NCBI GenBank assembly: GCA_964396025.1
Contig: CAYNBT010000001.1
Coordinates: forward strand, 124,001 to 188,000
Reading direction: 5' to 3'
DNA: 64,000 nt
From: CAYNBT01 sp964396025
GTDB taxonomy: Bacteria; Patescibacteriota; WWE3; UBA101185; UBA10185
The position numbers were made by a program, and so were the translations under genes. Positions 1-9,947 of the stretch are shown here, in pieces. Positions within the stretch are counted from its first letter, which is position 1; each line of letters starts with the position of its first letter. A model generated the notes under the pieces. It did no database searches and was not told the DNA's origin. It saw only the letters and a list, made by a program, of their open reading frames with translations.

Positions 1-156
1 AACACCGCTACTAAAATCGTAAGTACGTGATTTCCATTTCCATACATCTGTGTTGAAATTATCGTGCCCAAGATTAGGTAATCTTGAGAACACAAAGAAC
101 ACCAACACGACTAAAAGTTCTGCAAGGATTTTACGGTTTTGAGTTAAGAATTTCAT
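1..156 (-). CDS. Membrane glycosyltransferase-like protein, N-terminal fragment (runs off window)
   Basis: Reading the minus strand from an ATG at 156 gives 52 codons that stay open to the window edge. The visible part has a short basic start (MKFLTQNRK), one hydrophobic helix (about residues 11-25) and then a segment with RLPNLGHDNFNTD, the arrangement seen at the start of multi-spanning GT-C glycosyltransferases, where acidic residues follow the first helix. The start overlaps the end of the upstream gene by 26 nt, like the other genes of this operon, which supports it as a real, translationally coupled gene. Family assignment is an inference from the fragment and its neighbours; the remainder lies outside the window. 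Confidence 0.65.
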   Translation of the reverse strand, partial: MKFLTQNRKILAELLVVLVFFVFSRLPNLGHDNFNTDVWKWKSRTYDFSSGV

Positions 157-1648
157 ATACCTTTATGTTAGGTCCTTTACGCCTACTGTTATCGAAAGAT
201 ACTCTTTCTGTTACTTTCTTTTCCACCAACCCTAAATACTCCTGTTCTTCGCGCTGTGAATAACTAATGATCGCATATTTAGCGTCTTTCAAATAGGGTA
301 AAAGTTTTGAATATCTTGTTGAGTTATCGTCATAACGAAGTTTTGTAAATATCGGGTTCAAATCTCTGCTCTCATACAATATAAGGTCATTCGAAGAAGT
401 GTTCTCTAAAAGCCAGTTATAGAGTTGAAGGCGTGTATCTGTACGAGCAAAGATCGCCGAACGCTCAAACGAAGAAAAAAGCGGTAACGCTAGTAACAAG
501 ACAAACAACAAAAATTGAGCTCTAACGTCACTAAGTCTTCTGGTCAAATGGTGATATGAATAGGTCGCAAATATAATCATATAAGGGTATGCAACCATAT
601 AATAATGGGACCTGTTTTTAGAAAAACCCGAGATGTAAAACACCAGGAACATAACAACCCCAAGGGCAAAGGCTGCAAACCATCGGTCTTTGAGCTGAAC
701 CAACCTTAACAAACCTGCAAGTAAGAAAAGTGCTGAAAGCAAGGAAAGTAGCATAACCACTATACCTAAGTCTTCTACAAACATTTGTGAAAACGTAGTT
801 GCGAAGTTTCGCAATCTCGTAACAAAATCCACGCTTCCAACATTTGTGAATTGCCATAAGGCACCCTTTGGAGAATCAGTTCTAACAAAAGTATCGTAGT
901 CAAAAAGTGCGAACGGTGTACCCAACAAAAATCCTGCAATACTAGCAAGACCTGAATAAACCAGGTTTTTAGCATTGAACAAGTACTGCTTAAGATCAAG
1001 TCTTTCTCTAAGCAGATAAGCAAAGAGAATTGGTATACAAACTAATCCACCATTGTACTTAGTGCTAGCTGCAAAACCAACAAACAGTCCAGCTAACAAA
1101 TAATCAGATCTTTTGTTATGCACAAAGATACGAAACACGTAATACATAGAACATGCTACCCAGAAGGTCATAGGCACATCTATAAGTACGTAGTGCGACT
1201 GCCATACATGGAATGGTATGAGTGCAAAAAGCGCCGCTGCAAATAGAGCTGATCGTCTTGAAAAGAATAATTTTACTGTCATGTACACAGGCACTATTGT
1301 TGCAGAACCTATAAATACAGTAAGTACTCGCGAGATTAGATAAAAGATCAAATTGTCATCCCATACAATGGGCACAATGCTTGCAACTGCGTCCTTCAAA
1401 CTAAACAATTCTAAAATCCCCCTAAACTTGATAAACAGAAGATAGAACATGTAGTTGAGATAGATAAAATGGTGAGGCCAATCAAAATGAGCAGGATTTA
1501 AATCAAAACGTAATGCCAAAGCAGATCTAACAACAGTAGGTTCATCAGGATGGAATATAAAAGGAAAACCGTGAAATATCCCGTAAAGCCTGATAATTAA
1601 AGCACCTATAAAAATAAATATTAATGTTTTATCTAGTTTCCTTAGCAT
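131..1648 (-). CDS. GT-C (family 39-like) membrane glycosyltransferase
   Basis: A 505-aa polytopic membrane protein. After the first helix comes an acidic loop with HPDEPTVV (about residues 33-40), matching the D/E-containing first external loop of PMT/ArnT-type GT-C enzymes, which use polyprenyl-phosphate sugars on the outer face of the membrane. About ten further hydrophobic segments follow, then a soluble C-terminal tail of about 90 residues. It overlaps the upstream 517-aa gene by 20 nt and the downstream partial gene by 26 nt, so it is inside a tightly coupled operon. The acceptor (protein, lipid or glycan) cannot be read from the sequence. Confidence 0.75.
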   Translation of the reverse strand: MLRKLDKTLIFIFIGALIIRLYGIFHGFPFIFHPDEPTVVRSALALRFDLNPAHFDWPHHFIYLNYMFYLLFIKFRGILELFSLKDAVASIVPIVWDDNLIFYLISRVLTVFIGSATIVPVYMTVKLFFSRRSALFAAALFALIPFHVWQSHYVLIDVPMTFWVACSMYYVFRIFVHNKRSDYLLAGLFVGFAASTKYNGGLVCIPILFAYLLRERLDLKQYLFNAKNLVYSGLASIAGFLLGTPFALFDYDTFVRTDSPKGALWQFTNVGSVDFVTRLRNFATTFSQMFVEDLGIVVMLLSLLSALFLLAGLLRLVQLKDRWFAAFALGVVMFLVFYISGFSKNRSHYYMVAYPYMIIFATYSYHHLTRRLSDVRAQFLLFVLLLALPLFSSFERSAIFARTDTRLQLYNWLLENTSSNDLILYESRDLNPIFTKLRYDDNSTRYSKLLPYLKDAKYAIISYSQREEQEYLGLVEKKVTERVSFDNSRRKGPNIKVYEILNSKP

Positions 1649-3182
1649 AGATTCTCCAGTACTCCAACCCGTTTATATATACACTTGAACTTTCTCTAAA
1701 CTTGTCTTCGCTTTCTAACACTTTATCTGGAAACACTTCATTGATAGCCAGCACAATCAGATCATAGCGCTTTGTACCATCGACTCGTATATCAAACACT
1801 TTTGAATTGGGATAGATTGATTCAATAGGTTTAGTATCTATAAAGCCAAGATTTGGTTTACCATATTTCGAAACCAAGTGATCTCGCAGTTCAACAACAC
1901 CTATACCGAACGGTTTTTGTCCAATAACTCTGTTTGCATTAACAGAATTACCAAGTAGTGGCGTGGTGTATGTAAAGTAATATGGATACAAGCTAATCAA
2001 AGGCGCAACCAAGAAGATTATCGCGGAGAGATAAACCAAGATTTTTGATCGCAATCCAAAATGCATAACTCTTTGATAACCTAACATAGCCAGTAATGTT
2101 AGGTACGGAAACACTGGCAGCATGTAACGATCAAGTTTCTTTGAAGATATTGTCATGACAACTACGTATCCAATGTAGAAAACTGCTAGAAAAACCAACT
2201 GAGAGTCAATTGATTCAAGAACGTTGAATCTTCTCGCGCTTTTCAATTTGCCAGCAACATAGGCCAGCAGGCCAAATAATACAAAAGGCGATGCCTTGAC
2301 AAAAATCACAATTGGGTAGAAAAACACCCCTGGGTCTTCTGTGTAATTACCAAAGAAAATTTGATTATGTCCATTTCTCAAACCTACCCTACTACCCTCG
2401 CTAAAGATTTCGGTCAAATAAAACCATGGACGTACCCACAATGCGGGAAAAAATGCAAACAAAGTTACACAAAAAAAGATACATATCACCAAAATACTCT
2501 TGAATAAAAATTTTCTGTCAGAAGATGCGGGTATGCTCATATAGATTATGTAGAAAAGGCCATACACGAGTGCCCCAATGCCAATGCTTTTTGTAAGAAA
2601 TGTAAGTGCAAGCAATACCCCTGCACACAACACATACCATATCTTAGCGTTCACAATTCCTCGATGCAGGGTGATTAGAGCTAGAAATAAAAAGAGTGTA
2701 AATAATACATCCATATGAAAAAGTCTAGAATTACCGAGAAAGAAAGGTTCCAAACTTAACACGGAGGCAAATAAAAGCGCAAACTTGAGCCCCCAAGACA
2801 AACTTAGCACATACAAAATTGCTAAAGTAAGTGCCAACTGTGCAAAAACCAGACCAACTTTGGCCACATAATCAAAAATAAGAAAGTTGCCTATATTATA
2901 AAATTGGTCTGCGGGAGATATTTGTTTAACAAACTCTACTGTTGGCCCAGCAATCCACATCAAAGTAATTCCCGGATGGTAATGTTGATAAGTTTTCTCA
3001 AAATCACCTGACTTGATTCCGACTATAAATTGTTCAGACCTCTTGTGCCAATTTACACCGTCAGGATTTATGGTGTCTCCATATAAACCAGTTACACGTG
3101 TAGCAAGATAGCCTAAGCTAAACAAAACAAGTAGGAATATCCTTTTCTTAGAAAAATTTTTAATCAGATTTGGTACCAGCAT
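1629..3182 (-). CDS. GT-C (family 39-like) membrane glycosyltransferase
   Basis: A 517-aa polytopic protein with an N-terminal helix, then an external loop carrying NPDG (about residues 39-42) and HYHPG (about 68-71), followed by many hydrophobic segments and a soluble tail. The topology and the acidic first loop fit the PMT_2/GT39 group. It is a different subgroup from its downstream neighbour: there is little similarity outside the shared layout. It overlaps the flippase-like gene upstream by 23 nt and the next GT-C gene by 20 nt. The likely role is transfer of a polyprenyl-phosphate-linked sugar outside the cell; donor and acceptor are unknown. Confidence 0.72.
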   Translation of the reverse strand: MLVPNLIKNFSKKRIFLLVLFSLGYLATRVTGLYGDTINPDGVNWHKRSEQFIVGIKSGDFEKTYQHYHPGITLMWIAGPTVEFVKQISPADQFYNIGNFLIFDYVAKVGLVFAQLALTLAILYVLSLSWGLKFALLFASVLSLEPFFLGNSRLFHMDVLFTLFLFLALITLHRGIVNAKIWYVLCAGVLLALTFLTKSIGIGALVYGLFYIIYMSIPASSDRKFLFKSILVICIFFCVTLFAFFPALWVRPWFYLTEIFSEGSRVGLRNGHNQIFFGNYTEDPGVFFYPIVIFVKASPFVLFGLLAYVAGKLKSARRFNVLESIDSQLVFLAVFYIGYVVVMTISSKKLDRYMLPVFPYLTLLAMLGYQRVMHFGLRSKILVYLSAIIFLVAPLISLYPYYFTYTTPLLGNSVNANRVIGQKPFGIGVVELRDHLVSKYGKPNLGFIDTKPIESIYPNSKVFDIRVDGTKRYDLIVLAINEVFPDKVLESEDKFRESSSVYINGLEYWRIYAKETR

Positions 3183-4095
3183 AAAGCACTCCCCCGATCA
3201 AACTTACAACTAAACGCATTAAGTGATAGATAAGCGATCCGGTAAGAGCAACAGAAGATGTTACGCCTACAACTGACAGGAGCTGAATGTATAAAGCGTC
3301 CTGCACACCTAATCCATTTAAGGATGGTATAAAAAAGCTAGCTAAGGTTATAACAGGGAAAACAAAAAGGGCATGAAATAATGGCAGCGTATACCCCAAT
3401 GCTAAAAATATAAAATATTGCGTTGAAACAGAGAGAAGCTGCACAATAAACGAAGTTAGAAGTGCCATGAGTACTACATTGTAGTTGTTTTTGTACTCCA
3501 AAAATGAGTCGTAAAGGGCACCGATTCTGGAAACTTTATTTCTTAACAGATACATTGCATAAAACCCACTAAAAGCCGCAATCCAAAATCCAAAGATCAA
3601 AAGAAAATAATATAAAACTACAAAGAACGGACTTTCCTTATACATTTGCGGTATGAAATCCCACCAAAAAGAATTTGTTTTGATAAAGCCAAGGTACGAA
3701 ATCAACACCAAGGAAACCATACCAGTGAATCTTTCCATAAATGTTGCAGTAAACGCATGAGTTTTACTACCAATCTTGCCACCAAGTGCCACAATCTTGT
3801 AAACATCTCCACCGATGCTTGTTGGCATAAAATTATTGAAAAACGATCCCACAAAATAAAGCTTTGTAAGATAGCGCAAAGAAATTTGGGCAGATCCCTC
3901 AAATATCAATAAGTTCTTCCATCTCAAAGACGAAACTACATAATTCAAAATCAGAAAAATAAGGATAAAAGGTATATACGCCGGGTTCAGTTTAGAAACG
4001 CCCAGCAGAATTTGTTTTGAATCTATTGAACTGAATATGTAGTAAAACAGCCCACACGTAACAATTAAACGTACAACAAGTTTTTTGTACTTCAT
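3160..4095 (-). CDS. LPG-synthase-TM / flippase-like integral membrane protein
   Basis: A 311-aa protein of the UPF0104/lysylphosphatidylglycerol-synthase membrane-domain family. The family hallmark FFNNFMPTSIGGD is present at about residues 85-97, and the rest is seven to eight hydrophobic helices. It lacks the soluble aminoacyl-transferase domain of MprF, so it is the stand-alone membrane version often found in glycan clusters and suspected of lipid or lipid-sugar translocation. It overlaps the Wzx-like gene by 4 nt (ATGA type) and the GT-C gene downstream by 23 nt, consistent with a role in handling lipid-linked intermediates here. Confidence 0.8.
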   Translation of the reverse strand: MKYKKLVVRLIVTCGLFYYIFSSIDSKQILLGVSKLNPAYIPFILIFLILNYVVSSLRWKNLLIFEGSAQISLRYLTKLYFVGSFFNNFMPTSIGGDVYKIVALGGKIGSKTHAFTATFMERFTGMVSLVLISYLGFIKTNSFWWDFIPQMYKESPFFVVLYYFLLIFGFWIAAFSGFYAMYLLRNKVSRIGALYDSFLEYKNNYNVVLMALLTSFIVQLLSVSTQYFIFLALGYTLPLFHALFVFPVITLASFFIPSLNGLGVQDALYIQLLSVVGVTSSVALTGSLIYHLMRLVVSLIGGVLYAGTKSD

Positions 4096-5555
4096 ACTGT
4101 GCCCTTCATCAACCTGATTTTTTGAGTTATGTATCTAATGTGGGCACTGGTCACAAAATCTGCCGCATACAAACTAAGAAAGTACAGCATGCAGTACACA
4201 ACAAAAACGAAGAATTTGATTAAAATGTTCTCAATGCCTCCAGAAAAGGCAATGACGAGGGATTGAATTAAAATCAAAACATGAGAGAGTCTAAAGAACT
4301 TTAGTTCCAGTTTTCGCGCAGAAGTTACGACCATAAAGACAAATGCAGACAAAGATCCCACACACATACCAAGTGCCATTGAAAATACGGATGTGAATGT
4401 GAGATTTGCTAGATAGTAAGTTATCAAAGTGATAGCAACCAAACCTACGTAACTAAGAATCATCTCTTTAATCATCTTTGCAGGCACAATAACGCTAGAC
4501 TTGATAATGTTAATGAAGGAGTAAAAGACAAAAGCAAAAACCATAGGCAAAACCAAAGGCAGAGATTGATTGTACTTAGTACTCCCAACGGCAATCGCAA
4601 CAATCTCAGGTACCCAGTATACTGCGGATGAAGCAGCCAAAACTATAAAAGCAAACACCTTATCAAAGTTACTTCTGAACAAGCGTTTGAATTCGCTTAC
4701 ATCTTTAGTGTACTGTTTAGATAATGCAGGCAAGTTCACATCGGTGACCGCATCAGAGATAGCCATGAGTTTTGTTGCATAAAATAATGCAAAACTAAAA
4801 ATTCCCACAGTTGTAACATCGACGCTGCCCAGAACTAACTGACCTACACGTTGCCAAAGTGTAAATATCACCTTAACTAGGTAAATACCCAAACTGATAG
4901 ACAAAAGTTCTTTTACTAAAACCTTCAATTCATTTCTGGAAGGAAACTGCATGTGCCCACGCAGTGGAAACAGGGCAATCCCTGCGAGCAAGACGGAGGC
5001 TAAAGAATTGAATACTAAAAGTGCCAAAAAGTATCCGTCAACGCGATAAAAATAAACAAGTGGTATATACAAACCAACGCTCACAACAGAAATTGCAGCC
5101 TGATAGACAAACAAATGTTTAAATCTCTGCATACCAGAGATTACGGAGTTTAGAATACTCTGTATTCCCTGAAAAAGGAGAACCACAGCATATAACCTAA
5201 GCGGAAGTATAAGTTCGGGCTGGGAATACTTGCTTAAGGCAATATAGGGGGCTAACAACAACAGCCCCACAGCGAGAGGGATAGTAACGCAGTATCTAAT
5301 TAAAACTGATGTACAAAAAATCTTAAAGATTTCTTGTTCATCTTTAGCGGCCGAAATTTCACGAGTACTGCCTGAGGCAAGCCCCAAATGCTGCGATACT
5401 CCTACAATACTTCCAACCGCAGCCACAATACCTACCAAACCATATTCACTAACTGATAAGATACGTACTACAAAAATACCCTGAATAATTCCAAACCCCA
5501 TGGCAATACCACGGGAAAGGAAACTTACGAGTTGCCATCTAATTAAGTCTTTCAT
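4092..5555 (-). CDS. Wzx-type polysaccharide flippase (MOP/MVF superfamily)
   Basis: A 487-aa protein with about twelve to fourteen hydrophobic segments and the typical N-terminus of oligosaccharide flippases (gene begins MKDLIRWQL, then a helix ending near FVVRILSVSEYG). The VRxLxxxEYG element is characteristic of Wzx/RfbX-like proteins. These carry polyprenyl-diphosphate-linked oligosaccharides across the membrane. No recognisable Wzy polymerase is visible in the window, though one of the large membrane proteins could fill that role. Overlaps of 4 nt on both sides place it in the middle of the glycan operon. Confidence 0.82.
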   Translation of the reverse strand: MKDLIRWQLVSFLSRGIAMGFGIIQGIFVVRILSVSEYGLVGIVAAVGSIVGVSQHLGLASGSTREISAAKDEQEIFKIFCTSVLIRYCVTIPLAVGLLLLAPYIALSKYSQPELILPLRLYAVVLLFQGIQSILNSVISGMQRFKHLFVYQAAISVVSVGLYIPLVYFYRVDGYFLALLVFNSLASVLLAGIALFPLRGHMQFPSRNELKVLVKELLSISLGIYLVKVIFTLWQRVGQLVLGSVDVTTVGIFSFALFYATKLMAISDAVTDVNLPALSKQYTKDVSEFKRLFRSNFDKVFAFIVLAASSAVYWVPEIVAIAVGSTKYNQSLPLVLPMVFAFVFYSFINIIKSSVIVPAKMIKEMILSYVGLVAITLITYYLANLTFTSVFSMALGMCVGSLSAFVFMVVTSARKLELKFFRLSHVLILIQSLVIAFSGGIENILIKFFVFVVYCMLYFLSLYAADFVTSAHIRYITQKIRLMKGTV

Positions 5556-7672
5556 TGAACTAGCACATTGCCCAAGTAAATACTTCGTGTCCTAATACGA
5601 TTAGACATGCCAACAAAGTACCTGTATTCACCTGGATCAAGTCTTTGAGGAAGAGCTAGCTCTATATTCTCAATGTAATATCTGCCTTCTACCCAATCTT
5701 TTGGCTCCAAGATACCAAAGGATGGCAAATTCGCAACTTGATAAACTTCAGCGGTTTCCTCATTAACAAACGTCATAAAGAGAAAATAGTCATCCAGTGC
5801 GTCATCATTAATCTTTGTGTAGACTATTTGCGCCGGAGTATTCACACCACGGCTGAGCTCTTTAGGAAAATCGTATTCTACAATATTTAAGCCCTGAAAC
5901 ATTTCCATGGAAGTAGTTTTTGGATAAACAAAGCGCTCCTGCAAGGGCAGTAATTGGCTTTTATTATGTGGCCCAATATTTTTGAATACAAACAAGTTTC
6001 CGCAAGCCAAAGAAAGTTGATAATCTTCGCTCTTTATCATCCTTCCAACAACGTCGTTCACAAGAGCACGATCTATATCCAGTATTCTTAATACCTTCTG
6101 AGAAAAAACATCGACAATCACATAGTCCGCCTGATCATATAGCGCCGGGAAAATAGCATATGTTTCCCGCATCGAAAGATGTGCACCCAAGTAATCGGGA
6201 CCACTTATAGATGCTTCGTCGGGCATAGTATCAACAATCTTCCTTGCACATTCCAAATCCTTATTTTCAAGAGGGGAGAGTTTAAGAACATCGCCAACTA
6301 CTAAATCCTCTGAGCGTGAGATTGAAGGTTCGCTTTTTGCAAAGGCTACCAATGCAGGAATTCTTTTTTGCACAGCTTGAATAAACCACATGTATACGGG
6401 ATTTTGATAGTGATATGAAGTACTCATACAGCTAATCAAAATGTATACAGATAAGAAAACTACCGTGTGTTGTGTTTTAAGTCTGAAATGCTTGTTTAAA
6501 GTCTTAGAAAGTCCGTATATACCATAGATAGAAGCAATAAATAAAACAGGAATTATCATAGAGATCCTATGGTTGTATATTTCGGAAGTACCGATACCAT
6601 CTTGGGAGGTTGCATAGTTTATCAACAAATCCGGGAATGAAACTACAAACAATGGCAGATATGCCACAGGCATATAACCTAAAGGCTCTAGAGTCATAGT
6701 AAGATTCTCTAACTTGTCCCCACCAAAAAGCACATCAACTAACATGTTAGGATTTAAAAGCATGTTTCCGGCTATTTCTAAATAGGAATCGCCAAAAACC
6801 TCATATCTTGTTAAAAAGTAATTTGGTTTAACTACGTTGTTGGTAACAGAAGAATCGATACTTAGACTTTTGGCAAACTGCTCATAGCCTTCGATTCTAT
6901 GGTGGGCATTTGCCGGAATGATAACAAAGAAGGCTATCATGAACCATATCGAACCAACTAAAATCATACTCAATCCAAGCTTCAATTTCTCTCTATACAC
7001 AGCAACGAAAAAACCCAATACTACTGTATAAAGTGAAAGCTGTTCCTTTCCCATCATTGTTAACGTAAGAAATATCCAAAAGCAAACTAGGCGCCACTTG
7101 CTGTAATTCGCTTCAAAGTGCATTTTTTCAAGTAAGTAAAAAGCCGCGAGAAAAAAAGGTATAACGGCAGAAACTCCGTGAAAACCGGTCCAGGCTAAAA
7201 TAAAACCTAAAGCTGGGTAAAATAAAAACGCTAAGCCAAAGAACATAGCCCCCAACTTACTTCCAAGTCGCTGTAAAGCAATAAGGTAGATAATGCTTGC
7301 TGAGGATAAAATCAACACAAGTTGCGAAATCACAAGCATCAAAGGGGACGGAAATATATAAAAAAGCGGGACAAACAACAATAGTATTGGATCGACGTGA
7401 CTCATTGCCCAACGGGGGAGGTTAGTCCCAAAGTAATCAGTCAAATAAAGCATTTTTCCTTTGATAGCTGTATACCAAACCATTTGAGTCATGTTACCTA
7501 AGTCGAACTTGCCATAGTCAAAGTTGTTATATCTAAAAATATTAACTTTAAGCGTTATAAGTAGAATCAAAAGAGAAAACAGTAAAACAACAACAAAAGG
7601 GGTCAACCCAAGCAAAGCAGTAAGTCGAGAATTTTGATTTGATTTTACCTTGTCTATCAATGTATTAAGCAT
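5552..7672 (-). CDS. DUF2079 polytopic membrane protein
   Basis: A 706-aa protein with an N-terminal half of about ten helices and a soluble C-terminal half. The family signatures are an FDLGNMTQMVW element (about residues 56-66) and an SHVDPILLL element near residue 90, which match DUF2079 proteins. DUF2079 members resemble GT-C enzymes in topology and sit in surface-polysaccharide clusters, but their reaction is not established. The soluble region from about residue 430 includes a stretch like a sugar-binding or lectin-type beta domain near the end; this last point is only an impression. It directly abuts the GT2 gene upstream and overlaps the flippase gene by 4 nt. Confidence 0.75.
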   Translation of the reverse strand: MLNTLIDKVKSNQNSRLTALLGLTPFVVVLLFSLLILLITLKVNIFRYNNFDYGKFDLGNMTQMVWYTAIKGKMLYLTDYFGTNLPRWAMSHVDPILLLFVPLFYIFPSPLMLVISQLVLILSSASIIYLIALQRLGSKLGAMFFGLAFLFYPALGFILAWTGFHGVSAVIPFFLAAFYLLEKMHFEANYSKWRLVCFWIFLTLTMMGKEQLSLYTVVLGFFVAVYREKLKLGLSMILVGSIWFMIAFFVIIPANAHHRIEGYEQFAKSLSIDSSVTNNVVKPNYFLTRYEVFGDSYLEIAGNMLLNPNMLVDVLFGGDKLENLTMTLEPLGYMPVAYLPLFVVSFPDLLINYATSQDGIGTSEIYNHRISMIIPVLFIASIYGIYGLSKTLNKHFRLKTQHTVVFLSVYILISCMSTSYHYQNPVYMWFIQAVQKRIPALVAFAKSEPSISRSEDLVVGDVLKLSPLENKDLECARKIVDTMPDEASISGPDYLGAHLSMRETYAIFPALYDQADYVIVDVFSQKVLRILDIDRALVNDVVGRMIKSEDYQLSLACGNLFVFKNIGPHNKSQLLPLQERFVYPKTTSMEMFQGLNIVEYDFPKELSRGVNTPAQIVYTKINDDALDDYFLFMTFVNEETAEVYQVANLPSFGILEPKDWVEGRYYIENIELALPQRLDPGEYRYFVGMSNRIRTRSIYLGNVLVQ

Positions 7673-8368
7673 TTAATTCCAAAACTTAAAATATATTAGT
7701 GTTGTTAAAGCTGATAACCCATCGCGCCATGTTATCTTCTTCCCTTCTAGATGTGTTCTTCCGGCATAGCTGATTGGCACTTCGGTGATGGTTAATCCAG
7801 ATTTTAGTATTTTAGCAGTTATTTCGGGTTCAAAATTAAATCTGTCAGACTTTATCTGTAGTTTTCTAATGAAGTCTCCGGGTATAAGCTTGTAGCAAGT
7901 TTCCATATCGGTTAGCTTAACTCCAAATAGGAGATTAGTGAATAAAGTAAGCAGTTTGTTACCAAAATAGTGCAAATTGGTCATATCTTTATAGTCACCT
8001 GAGAATCTTGATCCATACACTACGTCAGTTTCCCCATCGTAAATCTGTGCAATAAGCTTGTTATAGTCTTCAGGGTCATACTCCAAATCCGCATCCTGAA
8101 CAATCACATAATCACCTGTTGTATGACCAAAACCTTCTCTCAGAGTGGCTCCCTTACCAGAATTGCAATCTTTAAATATTGCAATCAAATCATTATGTTC
8201 TTTTTTCAATTTTTGAATAATAGAAGCACTGCTATCAGTAGAGTAGTCATCTACCAATATCACTTCTTTTCCAATATCGCCAAGATTCACAGCGTACACA
8301 CGTCGTACCAACGCCTCTAAAGTGGCTTCTTCATTAAAAACAGGGATCACTATGGATAACTTCTTCAT
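7673..8368 (-). CDS. GT2 glycosyltransferase, DPM1/polyprenyl-phosphate sugar synthase-like
   Basis: A soluble GT-A fold transferase of 231 aa. It begins KKLSIVIPVFNEEATLE, has the nucleotide-binding VDDYSTD near residue 39 and the metal-binding QDADLEYDP near residue 90, and a YGSRF element typical of dolichyl-phosphate mannose or glucose synthases. There are no C-terminal membrane helices. I chose the ATG at 8368, 1 nt after the upstream stop, because it gives the canonical GT2 N-terminus; an in-frame ATG at 8389 would add MVMSLIK. Expected role: charging undecaprenyl phosphate with a hexose for the GT-C enzymes in this operon. Confidence 0.83.
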   Translation of the reverse strand: MKKLSIVIPVFNEEATLEALVRRVYAVNLGDIGKEVILVDDYSTDSSASIIQKLKKEHNDLIAIFKDCNSGKGATLREGFGHTTGDYVIVQDADLEYDPEDYNKLIAQIYDGETDVVYGSRFSGDYKDMTNLHYFGNKLLTLFTNLLFGVKLTDMETCYKLIPGDFIRKLQIKSDRFNFEPEITAKILKSGLTITEVPISYAGRTHLEGKKITWRDGLSALTTLIYFKFWN

Positions 8369-8369
8369 C

Positions 8370-9947
8370 TTAATTAAGCTCATAACCATGAAATTTTAGC
8401 ACTTTTGTCACAAAGTGTGCGCCATTTATTGATTGTGCGTATTCCCGTTCAAGAGAAAGATATGGATATTTACTTAGTTCAAATTCCATTGAAGTATTAT
8501 GCTCATTTGTTACAACTACATATGTTGCATCAAATCCCTCTAAATCATCGTATGCAATATCCCCTGAATCAATCTTGGGATAGTAAATCGTACTACCGCA
8601 AACATTAGCCTTACCATAATTAACATTCCAATCAATTACGCTTGTTAAATCATTATGTACAACTACACCGCAACTATGTTCTTTTAGATAATTTCCTGCT
8701 AAAGAAACAACTAAATATATATCCTTATGGAGATGCACGGTGGCTAAGGACCATATTCCACATGAAAAAGCAGTCACAAGAAAGAAACTTCTAAATTTCT
8801 TGAAATATGCAGTGACAATAAGTAATAAATTGATAAATATCAGGATAGCAAAGATTTCTTTTTGCAACACTAAAAATTGAAGCCTGTATTTATACTGCCC
8901 AACAATATATATACCTAAAGTAATCAATCCAATAAACAGAAAGGCATTATCTTTCTTGTTTTGTGAAAAAAAGTTTTCTATACCCAACGCAAGTAAGACA
9001 ATCAAAAAGGGTACTACAGCAATAAACAGCCTGGGAATTGCAGCAGGCCACATAAGGATTAATGCCAGCTCAAGTGATAGGAAGAACAACACAGCTAAGT
9101 GTTGTGTAAAAAACTGTTTGATAACATTTCTGCCATTAAGTATAAAGGGTGCTGCTACAATAAACCCATATATAAACAGTAACGATACTAAGTAAATCAA
9201 TATTGTGTTGATATCGTAGACCCTACCGGACGGTTCTGCTAGATAGGAAGATTTAAGGGGGTTCCTAAGAAAAAAATACGGTCCTATTACAACTAAGAAC
9301 CCAAGTACATATGTGCTCAACTGCCAAAAGGAATGGCGCAGTCTACGAAACAGATTCTTGATCCAAAGATCCTGGTGACTATCAACAACGATACCCAACA
9401 ATATTGCGAAATATAAGAGATAGCCTTCAAAACGCGTAAGAACTGCAAGACCTGCAACTAAACCCAGTGTAAAAGTTTGTACTAAAGTGTTTTTCTTCTT
9501 GAAACGGTAAAATATGAGAAACTCCACCATCACAAGTAATGTGAAAAATGCATCGGCCATGATTCTAAGTGACCAGTACATGTATACCGGATTTAGGACA
9601 AAAAGCATCAAGGCTATATGCATATACCTCTTGCTATCCGAGAATTTTCTGACAAGTAATGCGTATGTTGCAACCGAAGCTGCCCCTATACCTAACATAA
9701 CTATTCTGCCCCAAACAACTGGATCTATGCCTTGGGGCCAACCTGACAAAAGCAGCGAATACAGCGGAGGGCGTTTTTCATCGGAAGGGTAGCTAAATTC
9801 TCGCAAATACTTGGCGGCGCGAAGAATTCTGTATGAATCACCCCACTCAACAGCATTAATATTTAACAAAGCAATGTGAATAAATAAAAATACGCAAAAC
9901 CAAAGCAGAAATGGATTATCAATTAGCTTTTGAAAGTATTTTTTCAT
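8370..9947 (-). CDS. GT-C (family 39-like) membrane glycosyltransferase
   Basis: A 525-aa polytopic protein. After the first helix there is an acidic loop (EWGDSYRI, about residues 34-41) and then KRPPLYSLLL, a pattern like the first periplasmic loop of PMT/ArnT enzymes. Further on there are about ten hydrophobic helices and a soluble tail of about 100 residues. It overlaps the GT4 gene upstream by 29 nt and is followed by the DPM1-like GT2, a plausible source of its polyprenyl-phosphate sugar donor. Substrate specificity is not readable. Confidence 0.74.
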   Translation of the reverse strand: MKKYFQKLIDNPFLLWFCVFLFIHIALLNINAVEWGDSYRILRAAKYLREFSYPSDEKRPPLYSLLLSGWPQGIDPVVWGRIVMLGIGAASVATYALLVRKFSDSKRYMHIALMLFVLNPVYMYWSLRIMADAFFTLLVMVEFLIFYRFKKKNTLVQTFTLGLVAGLAVLTRFEGYLLYFAILLGIVVDSHQDLWIKNLFRRLRHSFWQLSTYVLGFLVVIGPYFFLRNPLKSSYLAEPSGRVYDINTILIYLVSLLFIYGFIVAAPFILNGRNVIKQFFTQHLAVLFFLSLELALILMWPAAIPRLFIAVVPFLIVLLALGIENFFSQNKKDNAFLFIGLITLGIYIVGQYKYRLQFLVLQKEIFAILIFINLLLIVTAYFKKFRSFFLVTAFSCGIWSLATVHLHKDIYLVVSLAGNYLKEHSCGVVVHNDLTSVIDWNVNYGKANVCGSTIYYPKIDSGDIAYDDLEGFDATYVVVTNEHNTSMEFELSKYPYLSLEREYAQSINGAHFVTKVLKFHGYELN